A DNA stretch of 64,000 nt from Streptomyces sp. RFCAC02 (lineage in GTDB: Bacteria; Actinomycetota; Actinomycetes; Streptomycetales; Streptomycetaceae): the NCBI RefSeq assembly GCF_004193175.1, contig NZ_SAUH01000001.1, positions 62,001 to 126,000 of the forward strand, written 5' to 3'. A program made the translations under genes and the position numbers. Positions 42,767-51,463 of the stretch are shown one piece after another. Below the pieces are notes generated by a model. That model ran no database searches. It was not told the DNA's origin and was given only the letters and a program-made list of their open reading frames with translations. Position 1 is the stretch's first letter; the number at the start of each line of letters is the position of its first letter.

Positions 42767-44422
42767 GTGAGCGCACACACGGCCGCATCGCCCGGCACCG
42801 CGCAGCCGGGCGCCCAGCCGATGGACCACCGGCACGTTCTGCGCGCGATGAGCGGCCTGCTCATCGTGCTGTTCATGGCGATGATCAGCTCGACCGTCGT
42901 CTCCGTGGCCCTGCCGCAGATCATCGGCTCGCTCAACGGCTCGCAGACCCAGTACACGTGGGTGGTCACCGCCACGCTGCTCGCCTCGACGGCCTCCACC
43001 CCGATCTGGGGCAAGCTCGCCGACCTGTTCAGCAAGAAGCTGCTGCTCCAGATAGCCATCGGCCTGTTCACCGTCTCGGCCCTGGCCTGCGGTTTCGCCC
43101 AGAACGCCGGACAGCTCATCGCCTTCCGCGTCGTCCAGGGCCTCGGCATGGGCGCCCTGCAGGTACTGGTCCAGGTGATCATCGCGGCGATGGTCAGCCC
43201 CAAGGAGCGCGGCCGGTACAACGGCTACCTCGGCGGCGTCATGGCCGTCGCCACGGTCGGCGGCCCGCTGCTCGGCGGCGCCATCACCGACGTCTCCTGG
43301 CTCGGCTGGCGCTGGTGCTTCTTCGTCGCCGTGCCGTTCACCGCGCTGGCGTTCGTCATGCTGACGCGGACGCTGCACCTCGCCGAGACCCGCCGTCCGG
43401 AGACCCGGGTCGACTACGCGGGCGCCTCGCTGATCGCCGCGGGCGTCAGCCTCCTGCTGCTGTGGGTCACCTTCGTCGACAACGAGTTCGCGTGGCTGTC
43501 GTGGCAGACGGCCGCGATGGTCGCCGGCACCATCGTGCTGCTCGGCGCGGCGGTGGTCGTCGAGGCCCGCGTGCGGGAGCCCGTCGTGCCGCTGCACGTC
43601 ATCCGGCGCCGTGACCCGGCCCTCGCCATCATCGCGAGCCTGGCCGTGGGCATGGCCATGTTCGGCGGCGCGGTGTTCATGGGCCAGTACTTCCAGATCG
43701 GCCGCGGCTACTCCCCCACCGAGGCGGGCCTGCTCACGATCCCGATGATGGCCGGCGTGCTGCTGTCCTCGTCCGTCGCGGGCCGCATGGTCTCGCGCAC
43801 CGGCAGGGTCAAGCCGTACATCCTGGCCGGTGTCGTCGTCCTGACGCTCGGCTTCTTCCTCCTGTCGTTCATCGACCACGGGACGTCGCTGGTCTACGTG
43901 GGCGCCGGGATGTTCGCCGTCGGCGTCGGTGTCGGCATGTCGATGCAGAACCTCGTCCTGGTCGTCCAGAACACCGTCCCGCTGAACGAGATCGGCGCGG
44001 CCAGCGGCGCGATCACGTTCTTCCGCTCGCTGGGCGGCACCATCGGTGTCTCGGTGCTCGGCGCCGTCCTGGCCAACCAGGTCTCGGCCAAGATCGCGCG
44101 CGGTCTTGAGCGGCTCGGCATCGACCCCTCGGCGGCCGACTCGGCCGGGGGCGGCTCCACCCTGAACGTGGACGCCATGCCCGCGCCCGTCCGGGAGATC
44201 GTGCGCGGCGCCTACGGGGACGCGACCGGCCACATCTTCCTGATCTCGGCGGTCATCGCGCTGGTCGGCCTGGCCGCCGTGCTGTTCCTCACCCCGGCGA
44301 CGCTGCGCGACAGCCTCGACCTGCAGAAGCCGCAGCCGGCCCCGGCGGACGGGGAAGCCGCCGCCGGCGGGGAGCGGCCCGAGCCGGCCGCGGCGGTCTC
44401 CCCCGCCGGCGACAGCCGGTAG
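42767..44422 (+). CDS. MFS multidrug efflux transporter, DHA2 (EmrB/QacA) family
   Basis: A 551-residue, fourteen-helix exporter from a GTG behind AGGAGG. DHA2 marks: motif D1 region LFMAMISSTVVSVALPQIIG, motif A GKLADLFSKKLLLQ, motif C GVMAVATVGGPLLGGAI. A glycine- and proline-rich acidic tail (about 40 residues) ends the protein. Repression by the divergent TetR is expected. The substrate is unknown. Confidence 0.93.
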   Translation: MSAHTAASPGTAQPGAQPMDHRHVLRAMSGLLIVLFMAMISSTVVSVALPQIIGSLNGSQTQYTWVVTATLLASTASTPIWGKLADLFSKKLLLQIAIGLFTVSALACGFAQNAGQLIAFRVVQGLGMGALQVLVQVIIAAMVSPKERGRYNGYLGGVMAVATVGGPLLGGAITDVSWLGWRWCFFVAVPFTALAFVMLTRTLHLAETRRPETRVDYAGASLIAAGVSLLLLWVTFVDNEFAWLSWQTAAMVAGTIVLLGAAVVVEARVREPVVPLHVIRRRDPALAIIASLAVGMAMFGGAVFMGQYFQIGRGYSPTEAGLLTIPMMAGVLLSSSVAGRMVSRTGRVKPYILAGVVVLTLGFFLLSFIDHGTSLVYVGAGMFAVGVGVGMSMQNLVLVVQNTVPLNEIGAASGAITFFRSLGGTIGVSVLGAVLANQVSAKIARGLERLGIDPSAADSAGGGSTLNVDAMPAPVREIVRGAYGDATGHIFLISAVIALVGLAAVLFLTPATLRDSLDLQKPQPAPADGEAAAGGERPEPAAAVSPAGDSR

Positions 44423-44437
44423 GACACGCGGTGACGC

Positions 44438-44469
44438 GCCCGTGTCCGCCCCCAGGGGCGGGCACGGGC
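44438..44469 (+). terminator. Terminator of the DHA2 efflux gene
   Basis: 15-bp stem GCCCGTGTCCGCCCC / GGGGCGGGCACGGGC with a single G-U pair and a 2-nt loop, 16 nt after the stop codon. Confidence 0.75.
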
Positions 44470-44506
44470 GCAGTCGCGTCCGGGGTCCGTCGATAGAGTC
44501 GCACGG

Positions 44507-46492
44507 GTGTGGGAGGGACTGGACGCCGTCGATTGGGCGTCGCTGGAGCACAACCGGGGCACCGCCGCCGATGTACCGGCGCTGCTGCGCAGGTGCGGCG
44601 GAACAGATCCGGCCGGCGCGGTGAGCGCCGCGGAGGACCTGACCGACCTCCTCTTCCACCAGGGCGGCTGGATCTGCCCGGCCGCCCCGGCGGCGCTCCC
44701 CTTCCTGATCCGCCTCGCCGCGTCGCCGCACCTGCCCGGCCGGCACGCGGCGCTCGACCTGGTGGCGGTGCTGGCGGGGGAGGCCACCGAGGTCGCCGAC
44801 CGGTTCGTCGCCGCCGACTGGCCACGGGCCTGGGGGGCGGCCCTGCCGGACATCATCGCCCTGCTGGACGACCCCGGGCCGCGCATCCGCCGCACCGCCG
44901 CCGACGTGCTGCGCGTCTGCGCGAGCCCCGGGCGGCTCGTCCTGCCGGCTCTGCTGCGCCGTCTGCGGGCCGAGGACGACCCGGCCACCCGCCTCGACCT
45001 GATCCTCGCCACCGGCCGGGCGCTCGCTCGGGAGCCCGCAGGCGCCCTCGCCACCGAGGCGTCCGGCCTGCTGCGGAGCCTGCTGGCGGCCCCCGGGGAG
45101 CAGACCCGCCTGGCGGCGGTGCACGCGCTCGCCCCGCACGAGCCGGGGCTCCCCGCACGGCGGCTCGGACACCTGCTGACGGCGGTGCGCGATCCCGGGG
45201 TCGGCATCTGGCGCGACACAACATCGATGGAGTGCGGGGCGCGCGGCATGCACCAGTGGACGGCGGCTCTGCTCGACGGCCCGTCCCCCGCCTTCGTCCT
45301 CGGCCTGCTGGCGGACCATCCCGACGAGCAGCAGCGGATCGGCGCCCTGGAACAGGCAGGCAGGCTGCTGGGCGCGTGGCGCTCCCCCGCCCCCGCGCTG
45401 CTGCCCCGCATCGCGGAACGCCTGGCGGACCCCGCCCCCGAGGTCCGCTTCCGGGCGGCCGAGCTGCTCGCCTGCCTCGGCCCGGCCGCGGCGGCGTACG
45501 CCGACGGGGTGGCCGCCCTCCTCGGCGACACCGCCGCACGAGGCGAACGGGCACCGGCGGCCGTCGCCGACGCCGCCCTGTGGGCGCTGGCCCGGACGGG
45601 GGACCCGCGCTGTCTGCCGGACGTGCTGGCGCTGCTGTCCGGCGAACGGCCCGGCTTCACGGCCGCCGCACTGCTCGACCTCGGCACGGACTGGCACCAC
45701 CCCCAGCTCCCCCCGCTGCCCGGGCTGCTGGAGCGCCTCGGCGGGTATGCCGACGTGCTCGCCCCCGCCGTCGCCGACCGGCTCGGCCCGGACACGGACG
45801 ACCGCCTGCTGCGCGACCTGTGCCGGGTCCTCGGCGCGTGGGGACCCGCCGCCGGGGCCGCCGTCCCCCGGCTGCTGTCCCTCCTGGAGGACGACCGGAC
45901 CTGGGCGCCGGCCGCGGAGGCCCTGGCCGGGATCGGGGCGGCGGGCGCGGCAGGCGGGGACGCCCTGCGGGCGCTGGCGCGCGCCGACGGCCCCGCGGCG
46001 GACCTGGCAGCCCGGGCCTGCCTGCGGGTCACCGGCGATCCCGGCCCGCTCCTGGACGCTCTCGCCCGCGCGGCCGCCGTGGACGGCGGACTCCCCCACA
46101 CGCGGCTCCGCCGCTTCGCGGACCTCGGGCACCGCGCCGCCCCCTGGGCGGACCGGTTCCGCGCGCTGACCGGCGCCGCCGACCCGTGGACACGCGTCGA
46201 GGCGGCCCACGCCCTGTGGGCCGCCACCGGCGACACCGGCACGGCCGTGCCGGTCCTCACCTCGGTCCTGCGGGAGCTGGACGAGGGCCCCTGGCTGCTC
46301 GTCCGGCTCGCCGCGGTGCGTCACCTCACACGCGTCGGCCCGGCGGCGGGCGCCGCCGCCGGTCTCCTGCGGGACGTGCCCGGCCGCGACCGGAGGGTGT
46401 GCCGGAGCGGCGGCCTGCCGGGCTTCCTCGACGACGAGTCCTTCCGCGCCGCCGTCCGCGCGCTGCTGGCCGCCGCCGGCCCCGCCGCGTGA
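44507..46492 (+). CDS. HEAT-repeat protein
   Basis: 661 residues from a GTG. Almost the whole chain is Ala/Leu/Arg-rich helical repeats of the HEAT type (LPDIIALLDDPGPRIRRTAA; LPRIAERLADPAPEVRFRAA; VPRLLSLLEDDRTWAPAAEA), giving an extended superhelix for protein binding. No catalytic motif, signal peptide or membrane segment. Streptomycetes hold many such PBS-lyase/HEAT-like proteins without known roles. Its stop lies 13 bp from that of the acetyltransferase (convergent). Confidence 0.8.
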   Translation: MWEGLDAVDWASLEHNRGTAADVPALLRRCGGTDPAGAVSAAEDLTDLLFHQGGWICPAAPAALPFLIRLAASPHLPGRHAALDLVAVLAGEATEVADRFVAADWPRAWGAALPDIIALLDDPGPRIRRTAADVLRVCASPGRLVLPALLRRLRAEDDPATRLDLILATGRALAREPAGALATEASGLLRSLLAAPGEQTRLAAVHALAPHEPGLPARRLGHLLTAVRDPGVGIWRDTTSMECGARGMHQWTAALLDGPSPAFVLGLLADHPDEQQRIGALEQAGRLLGAWRSPAPALLPRIAERLADPAPEVRFRAAELLACLGPAAAAYADGVAALLGDTAARGERAPAAVADAALWALARTGDPRCLPDVLALLSGERPGFTAAALLDLGTDWHHPQLPPLPGLLERLGGYADVLAPAVADRLGPDTDDRLLRDLCRVLGAWGPAAGAAVPRLLSLLEDDRTWAPAAEALAGIGAAGAAGGDALRALARADGPAADLAARACLRVTGDPGPLLDALARAAAVDGGLPHTRLRRFADLGHRAAPWADRFRALTGAADPWTRVEAAHALWAATGDTGTAVPVLTSVLRELDEGPWLLVRLAAVRHLTRVGPAAGAAAGLLRDVPGRDRRVCRSGGLPGFLDDESFRAAVRALLAAAGPAA

Positions 46493-46505
46493 CCGCGCCG
46501 CCCGA

Positions 46506-46943
46506 TCAGGCCGGGAACGTGTGGAGCATGAGCCGGCCGGGGTCCGGCGGGGCCGTGAAGCCCGCGCGGGCGTAGAACGCGTGGGCGTCGCGCGTCATGA
46601 GCAGCATGCGGGTGAGGCCGAGCGGCTCCAGGGTGTCCTTCACCGCGGCGACGAGCCGGCCGCCGAGGCCACGGCCACGATGCTCCCGCGCGACGTACAC
46701 GTCGCACAGCCAGGCGAACGTGACGTGGTCGGTGACGACGCGCGCGTAGCCCACCTGGGGGCCGGAGGGCGCGTACAGGCCGAAGTTGAGGGAGCCGCGG
46801 ACGCTCCGCTCCACGGTGGCGAGGTCGCGGCCGTGCGCCCAGTACGCGTCGGTCGAGAGCCAGTGGTGGATCAGGGGCACGTCGAGGCGGGCGGTGTCGG
46901 TGCTGATCTCGTAGCCGTCGTCCCCGGGTGTGGGCGTGGTCAT
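46506..46943 (-). CDS. GNAT family N-acetyltransferase
   Basis: 145 residues. Acetyl-CoA-binding motif A is in CDVYVAREHRGRGLGGRLV (R/Q-x-x-G-x-G/A), motif B in LLMTRDAHAFYARAGFTAP. The N-terminal half (LIHHWLSTDAYWAHGRDLAT) is that of a widespread single-domain GNAT group with unknown acceptor. Confidence 0.9.
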   Translation of the reverse strand: MTTPTPGDDGYEISTDTARLDVPLIHHWLSTDAYWAHGRDLATVERSVRGSLNFGLYAPSGPQVGYARVVTDHVTFAWLCDVYVAREHRGRGLGGRLVAAVKDTLEPLGLTRMLLMTRDAHAFYARAGFTAPPDPGRLMLHTFPA

Positions 46944-47026
46944 GGCCGGACATCCTACGGACCGTCCGGCGGGGCGGTAAGGGTGCGGCGGGGCGCGGTG
47001 GGCCTCGGGCGACGGCCGTCCCGGTG

Positions 47027-48130
47027 TCAGGCGGCGGGGGTGTCGCCGGTGACCAGGGACATGTAGAAGTCCCAGTCCCACAGCGGTCCCGGATCCGTGT
47101 GGTCGTTGCCCGGGACCTCCGCGTGGCCGAGGATGTGGCGCCGGTCCCTCGGGATGCCGTACCGGTCGGTGAGGTGGCGGGTCAGGGCGGCGGACGAGCG
47201 GTACATCGTGTCGGTGAACCAGGCGGCATCGTCCACCCAGCCCTCGTGTTCGATCCCGATGCTGTACGCGTTCCCGTCCCGGGCGTGCCAGGCGGTGTCG
47301 GCGTCGCGCACCATCTGCGTGACGTCGCCGTCGGCGGAGCGGACGACGTAGTGCGCGCTGACCTCGGCGGCCGGGTCCTGGAACCAGGCGATGGAGCCGG
47401 CGTAGGAGCCCTGGGTGACGTGGATGACGACGACGCTGATCGGTTCGGTGCGGCCGGCGGCGTAGTTCTCGGGATGGGCGGGCGCCCAGTGGGCCGGCGG
47501 GTAGTCCTCGCTGCCGGGAGCGGGGCCGGCGTCCGCGTACGTGCCGAGTTCGGGGGTGACGGCGCTGGGGTCGACGTCCACCGTCGTGCCGTCGTCGAGG
47601 ACGGCGTGGATGCCGGTGCGCAGGAGGGCGTAGACGGTGTCGGCGTACAGGCGGGCCGTCGTGTCGTCGCCGGCGCCGCCGTAGCGGGCGACGGCCGTGT
47701 ACCAGGCGGCGGGGTCGGCGCGGTCGGCCGCGTCCAGGCCGAGACGGTCGGCCTCGGCGCGCAGGACGGCGGCGGCGCCCCGGATGTTGGCGCCCGTGTC
47801 CCGGCGCAGGTCGGCCGCCGGGAGGCCGGTCTCCTCGGCGGCGGTCCGCAGCGTGCGGTGGGCCGGGGTGTCCACGAGGTGCATGACCCCGTAGCCGCCC
47901 GCGAGGCTCGGCAGGCCGTCGTGGTCGTCGAGCCGTGTCTCGCCGTAGCCGATGGCGACCAGCAGGTCGCGGGGGACGCCGAAGTCGGCGGCGGCCCGGG
48001 CGAACGCGGTGCCGACCGTGCCGTCCCCCGAGGCGGCGGCGGGGCCGGCGGCGGTCAGCAGGGCGGCGAGGGCGGCGCCCGCGAGCGCGGCGGCGCACGG
48101 CCGTCGCAGGGGAACGGGTCGGGGCGGCAC
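47027..48130 (-). CDS. Secreted N-acetylmuramoyl-L-alanine amidase (amidase_2) with N-terminal lysozyme-like domain
   Basis: 367 residues from a GTG with AGGAGG upstream; signal peptide to about residue 34 (RRPCAAALAGAALAALLTAA). Residues 38-140 resemble a lysozyme/transglycosylase fold (FGVPRDLLVAIGYGETRLDD, GGYGVMHLVD, GANIRGAAAVLRAEADRL) with a possible catalytic Glu in YGETR. The zinc amidase follows at about 205-360: ISVVVIHVTQGSYAG (His ligand), AHYVVRSADGDVTQMV, YSIGIEHEGW (Glu) and HILGHAEVPGNDHTDPGP. It should cleave the peptide-glycan bond of peptidoglycan outside the cell. Confidence 0.88.
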   Translation of the reverse strand: MPPRPVPLRRPCAAALAGAALAALLTAAGPAAASGDGTVGTAFARAAADFGVPRDLLVAIGYGETRLDDHDGLPSLAGGYGVMHLVDTPAHRTLRTAAEETGLPAADLRRDTGANIRGAAAVLRAEADRLGLDAADRADPAAWYTAVARYGGAGDDTTARLYADTVYALLRTGIHAVLDDGTTVDVDPSAVTPELGTYADAGPAPGSEDYPPAHWAPAHPENYAAGRTEPISVVVIHVTQGSYAGSIAWFQDPAAEVSAHYVVRSADGDVTQMVRDADTAWHARDGNAYSIGIEHEGWVDDAAWFTDTMYRSSAALTRHLTDRYGIPRDRRHILGHAEVPGNDHTDPGPLWDWDFYMSLVTGDTPAA

Positions 48131-48272
48131 GGTCCTCCTGTCGGGGCTGCGGCGCGCTGCGTCCCGGGTCGCGGACGCGCGCCGGGCACCACCCTCGGCA
48201 CGCCGCGCGCGCATGTCGACGCGCCGGGCCGGCGCGCCGTCCGCCGCGCGCCGGGAAACACCCGGCCGGCGG

Positions 48273-48332
48273 TCAGGGTCTGTCCGGCGGATCCCGCCTG
48301 TCTCGCGACAGGACCCGGCGGACAGACCCTGA
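48273..48332. repeat. Nested palindrome overlapping the 3' end of the HXXEE gene
   Basis: Outer arms TCAGGGTCTGTCCG (48273-48286) and CGGACAGACCCTGA (48319-48332) pair perfectly over 14 bp; inside is a second hairpin CCTGTC-TCGC-GACAGG (48297-48312). On the minus strand it encodes the last 19 residues and stop codon of the membrane protein and lies about 140 bp upstream of the amidase start. Could be a terminator or a dispersed palindromic element. Confidence 0.65.
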
Positions 48333-48896
48333 GCGGCGCGGCCGCCCGCGTCCGCCGGTGAGCCGCCGCGCGGCCGCGTGCGCCCCGGCCGTGGCCGCGG
48401 CGGCGAGCGCCGCCCCCCGCACGGCGTCGAGCGGACGGGCCGGTGCCGGGACCCCGGCGCGCCGCAGCTCGCGGCGCGCCCACAGGGTGAAGGGGACGAC
48501 GACCAGCGGCGCGGTGACCGAGCCCGGCGTGTACCCGCGGACGACGGCGGCCTGCGCCAGGTGGGCGGCGCCGTGCAGCCCGAAGCCGTCGAGGGCGGCG
48601 CGGTACGCGGCGGACCGCCCACCGGTGCGGTACCCGTCGGCCGCGGCGGCGGCCACCAGGACGGCCATCACTGCCACGGCGGCCGTGAACTCGCGCCTGC
48701 GGGTGGCCGCCAGGCGCCGCCACACCCCGTCCGGCACCCACGGGAGGCGGTCGCGCAGACCCGGTGCCACCGTACGGGTCCAGCGCGGCACCGTGACCAC
48801 CTCCTCCAGGTCGTGCACAGCCCAGGCAGCCAGCAGGCCGAGGGTGACGGCCGCTCCCGCGCCGTCCCGCCGCCGCGCGTCACCGTCCACGGCCAC
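48273..48896 (-). CDS. HXXEE-domain membrane protein
   Basis: 207 residues from a GTG 8 bp after the S9 peptidase stop. The defining His-x-x-Glu-Glu occurs in WAVHDLEEVVTVP; a second His is in LHGAAHLAQAAVVRGY. Four to five hydrophobic segments. The C-terminal tail from about residue 188 (SGSVRRVLSRDRRDPPDRP) is encoded entirely by the palindrome at 48273-48332 and is probably not ancestral. Function of HXXEE proteins is unknown; the conserved His and Glu residues suggest metal binding in the membrane. Confidence 0.8.
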   Translation of the reverse strand: MAVDGDARRRDGAGAAVTLGLLAAWAVHDLEEVVTVPRWTRTVAPGLRDRLPWVPDGVWRRLAATRRREFTAAVAVMAVLVAAAAADGYRTGGRSAAYRAALDGFGLHGAAHLAQAAVVRGYTPGSVTAPLVVVPFTLWARRELRRAGVPAPARPLDAVRGAALAAAATAGAHAAARRLTGGRGRPRRSGSVRRVLSRDRRDPPDRP

Positions 48897-48904
48897 GACG
48901 GTGC

Positions 48905-50974
48905 TCAGCCCAGGAGCCCGGGACGCCGCCACTCCTCGCCGAGCACGTGCTGCGCCAGGAACGCGAAGACCGTCTCGTACCAGACCTTCGCGTGGTTCGG
49001 CGTCAGGATCCAGTGGTTCTCGTCGGGGAAGTAGAGGAACTTGTGCGGGCTGGTGCCGTCCGCCCTCCCGTGCTTCGCCTGGAGGTCGGTCCACAGGCGC
49101 AGCGCCTCGCCGAACGGCACCCGGTAGTCCCGGTCGCCGTGGATCACGAGCATCGGGGAGGTGATGGCGTCGATGAAACGGTGCGGCGAGTTGGCCTCGG
49201 CGATCTCGGGCGTGAACTCGTCGGCGAACCCGTACGCGTAGTCGCTGACGCGGACGGCGTGCTCCAGCGTCCACAGCGAGGCGTGCGTCACGATGGCGCG
49301 GAAGCGGTCGGTGTGGCCGGCGACCCAGTTGGCCATGTAGCCGCCGTAGCTGCCGCCCATCGCGGCGGTGCGGGTCGCGTCGATCTCGGGACGGCGTTCC
49401 GCCGCGTCGGTGACGGCCATGAGGTCGGTGTACGGGGCGCCGCCCCACTGGCCCCAGCCGCGCCGGACGAAGTCCACGCCGTAGCCGGTGGACAGGGCCG
49501 GGTCGGGCTGCAGGACGGCGTAGCCGCGGGCGACGGCGAGCCACTGGTTCCAGCGCCACGACCAGGCGTTGGTCGAGGCGACCGGGCCGCCGTGGATCCA
49601 CAGCAGGAGCGGTGCGGGCCGGTCGGCGGACGCGTCCTCGGGGAGGGAGAGCCAGGCGCGCAGCGGCGTGCCGTCCTCGGCGGTGGTCGTGACCTCGGTG
49701 AGCCGGCCCGGCAGGTCGGCCGGGCGCCCCAGTGCCTCGGCCGGTCCCGGCAGGTGTTCGACGGCGCCGCTGCCGTCGAGGGCGACGCGGACGGGGGCCG
49801 GCGGGCTGTCGAGGGCCGAGCGCAGCGCGTAGACCCAGCGGCCGTCCGGTGCGACCTGGGGGTTCGTGTAGGCGCCGTCGTCGGGCGTGAGACGGGTGAC
49901 CTCGCCGGTCGTGGCGTCGATCCGCCACAGCGGGCTGCGGCCGCCGTCGTCGGCGGGTGTCACGAGCGCCGCGCCGTCGGGCGTCCAGACCGGGGCGAGC
50001 GGCCAGCGGTCCCACTCGCGCGCCAGGTCGCGGGCCGGGCCGCCGTCGAGGGGCACGAGGGTGAGCCAGCAGTCGCCCGGGTCGTCGGGGGTGAAGCGGC
50101 GCGTGACGGGGACGGCGGCGACGGTGCCGTCCGGGGAGACGCTGGGCGCGCCGTGGTCGAGCCGCGGGTCGTCGACGAGCGTGCGCCGCTCCCCCGTCGC
50201 CACGTCGACGGCGACGAGCGTGAAGTACTGCCCGCCCCGCTCCTCCGGCACGACCCAGGCGGCGACAACGGTCCGGCCGTCGGGCGACAGGTCCCAGCCG
50301 CCGTCATCGTGCAGCGCGGGGCCGACGTGTCCGGTGATGTCGCGCGGATCGGGGGCCTCGCCGGTGGTGGCGATGTCGTCGGGCAGGTCGGCGGCCAGCA
50401 GCCGGGTGGTGCCGGGGCCGAGGTCGTGGTCCCACAGCCGGACCTGGGTGGCCTCGTGGAGGATCGCGGTGACCTTGGCCTTGCCCCGTGTCTCGCGCAG
50501 CTCGGCGTCGTGCGCCGGGTCGGTGGCGGACGGCAGGAGGTCGGCCGCGAGGACGACCGTGCCGGATGCGCCGCAGCGCACCGCGCCGACGCCGCCGGCC
50601 GGGTGGGCGATCACCCGCGCGTCGCCGCCGGCGGCGGGCTGGAGCCACAGCGCGGGGGCGTCCTGGCCGCTCGTCTCGCCGGGGCCCGGCCGCGAGGAGA
50701 CGAAGAGGAGGTCGCCGCCGGGGGTGAACGCCGGCCCCGAGGCCGCCTTGTCGCCCCGGGTCAGCGGACGGGCCGGGCGCCCGCCCGCCGGGTCGACGTC
50801 CCACAGCGCGGAGACGAAACGGGTCCCGTCGGCGCCGGGCACGGACGCGGTGGCGACCAGACGGCGGCCGTCGGGCGAGAGGACCAGGCCGCCGAGACGG
50901 GGCAGGGCGGAGAAGGTGTCGAGGTCGTGGAACGGCGTGGCGGGCTGCGACGGGTCGCCGGCGTGTTGCGTCAT
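48905..50974 (-). CDS. S9 family serine peptidase (acylaminoacyl/dipeptidyl peptidase type)
   Basis: 689 residues. The N-terminal 410 residues form a beta-propeller (repeats such as LVLSPDGRRLVATASV, PAFTPGGDLLFVSSR, WDLSPDGRTVVAAWVV, PSVSPDGTVAAVPVT); the C-terminal alpha/beta-hydrolase domain carries the nucleophile GGSYGGYMANW, Asp in VIHGDRDYRVPFGEA and His in PDENHWIL. No signal peptide, so cytoplasmic. It hydrolyses short or N-blocked peptides. It heads a likely operon with the HXXEE protein. Confidence 0.93.
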   Translation of the reverse strand: MTQHAGDPSQPATPFHDLDTFSALPRLGGLVLSPDGRRLVATASVPGADGTRFVSALWDVDPAGGRPARPLTRGDKAASGPAFTPGGDLLFVSSRPGPGETSGQDAPALWLQPAAGGDARVIAHPAGGVGAVRCGASGTVVLAADLLPSATDPAHDAELRETRGKAKVTAILHEATQVRLWDHDLGPGTTRLLAADLPDDIATTGEAPDPRDITGHVGPALHDDGGWDLSPDGRTVVAAWVVPEERGGQYFTLVAVDVATGERRTLVDDPRLDHGAPSVSPDGTVAAVPVTRRFTPDDPGDCWLTLVPLDGGPARDLAREWDRWPLAPVWTPDGAALVTPADDGGRSPLWRIDATTGEVTRLTPDDGAYTNPQVAPDGRWVYALRSALDSPPAPVRVALDGSGAVEHLPGPAEALGRPADLPGRLTEVTTTAEDGTPLRAWLSLPEDASADRPAPLLLWIHGGPVASTNAWSWRWNQWLAVARGYAVLQPDPALSTGYGVDFVRRGWGQWGGAPYTDLMAVTDAAERRPEIDATRTAAMGGSYGGYMANWVAGHTDRFRAIVTHASLWTLEHAVRVSDYAYGFADEFTPEIAEANSPHRFIDAITSPMLVIHGDRDYRVPFGEALRLWTDLQAKHGRADGTSPHKFLYFPDENHWILTPNHAKVWYETVFAFLAQHVLGEEWRRPGLLG

Positions 50975-51463
50975 CCGGTCTTCCTATCACCAGGTACCCC
51001 GGCCGGATCAAGGGTGGGGATGATCACGGCATCCCGGGCGGACCGCTCCTCCGGGCGGTGCCGTGGTGCGGCCGGCCGGTCCCCGGGACCCGGCCGGTCC
51101 GGGGCCGCCGGGGCACCGGCACGTGGGGCGGGTGACAGGAGGACAGGTCCCGCGGCCCTGTCCTCGGCGGGGCACACGTCCGCGGGACGGCGTGCGGCGC
51201 GGTCGGGCGGACACGGATCGTGAGAGCGGGGCCGTGCTCCTGTGAGGCGGAGCACGTGACCCGCGCCACATACCATGCCGCATAGTAGTTCGCACTCGCA
51301 ACCACCCGTGCGGCGCCCGGGAGTGGGGCGGGTACCGGGTCCTTCGGCTACGGAGATGGCTCGTAAGTCCCGTGCTTGCCGCCCGTTCGCCGACGTGTCG
51401 AGTATGACGGCTCGTCCGCAATCGCGACGTTCACCGCCTACCTGCGAACGAGGTACCCCCGCA
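50975..51463. other. Intergenic region between divergent S9 peptidase and transglycosylase genes
   Basis: 489 bp with no gene I can support. It holds one clear hairpin, CGTGCTCC-TGTGAGGC-GGAGCACG (51233-51256), and an AT-richer stretch at about 51260-51300. The last 200 bp form a long leader for the transglycosylase, which could hold a regulatory RNA; I could not match it to a named riboswitch. Confidence 0.4.

Noticed and set aside
42065..46324. Very long minus-strand open frame (over 1400 codons) opposite the efflux and HEAT-repeat genes
   Set aside because: It is antisense to two well-supported genes. Long antisense frames are expected at this GC content. Only its last 196 codons, the TetR gene, are real.
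44509..46575. 688-codon plus-strand frame overlapping the HEAT-repeat gene
   Set aside because: Arg/Pro/Gly-rich out-of-frame translation. The overlapping frame has clear helical repeats and a GTG start.
51260..51463. Possible ydaO (c-di-AMP) riboswitch in the transglycosylase leader
   Set aside because: Such riboswitches often precede cell-wall hydrolase genes in actinobacteria, but I could not identify the conserved ydaO core motifs in this leader.
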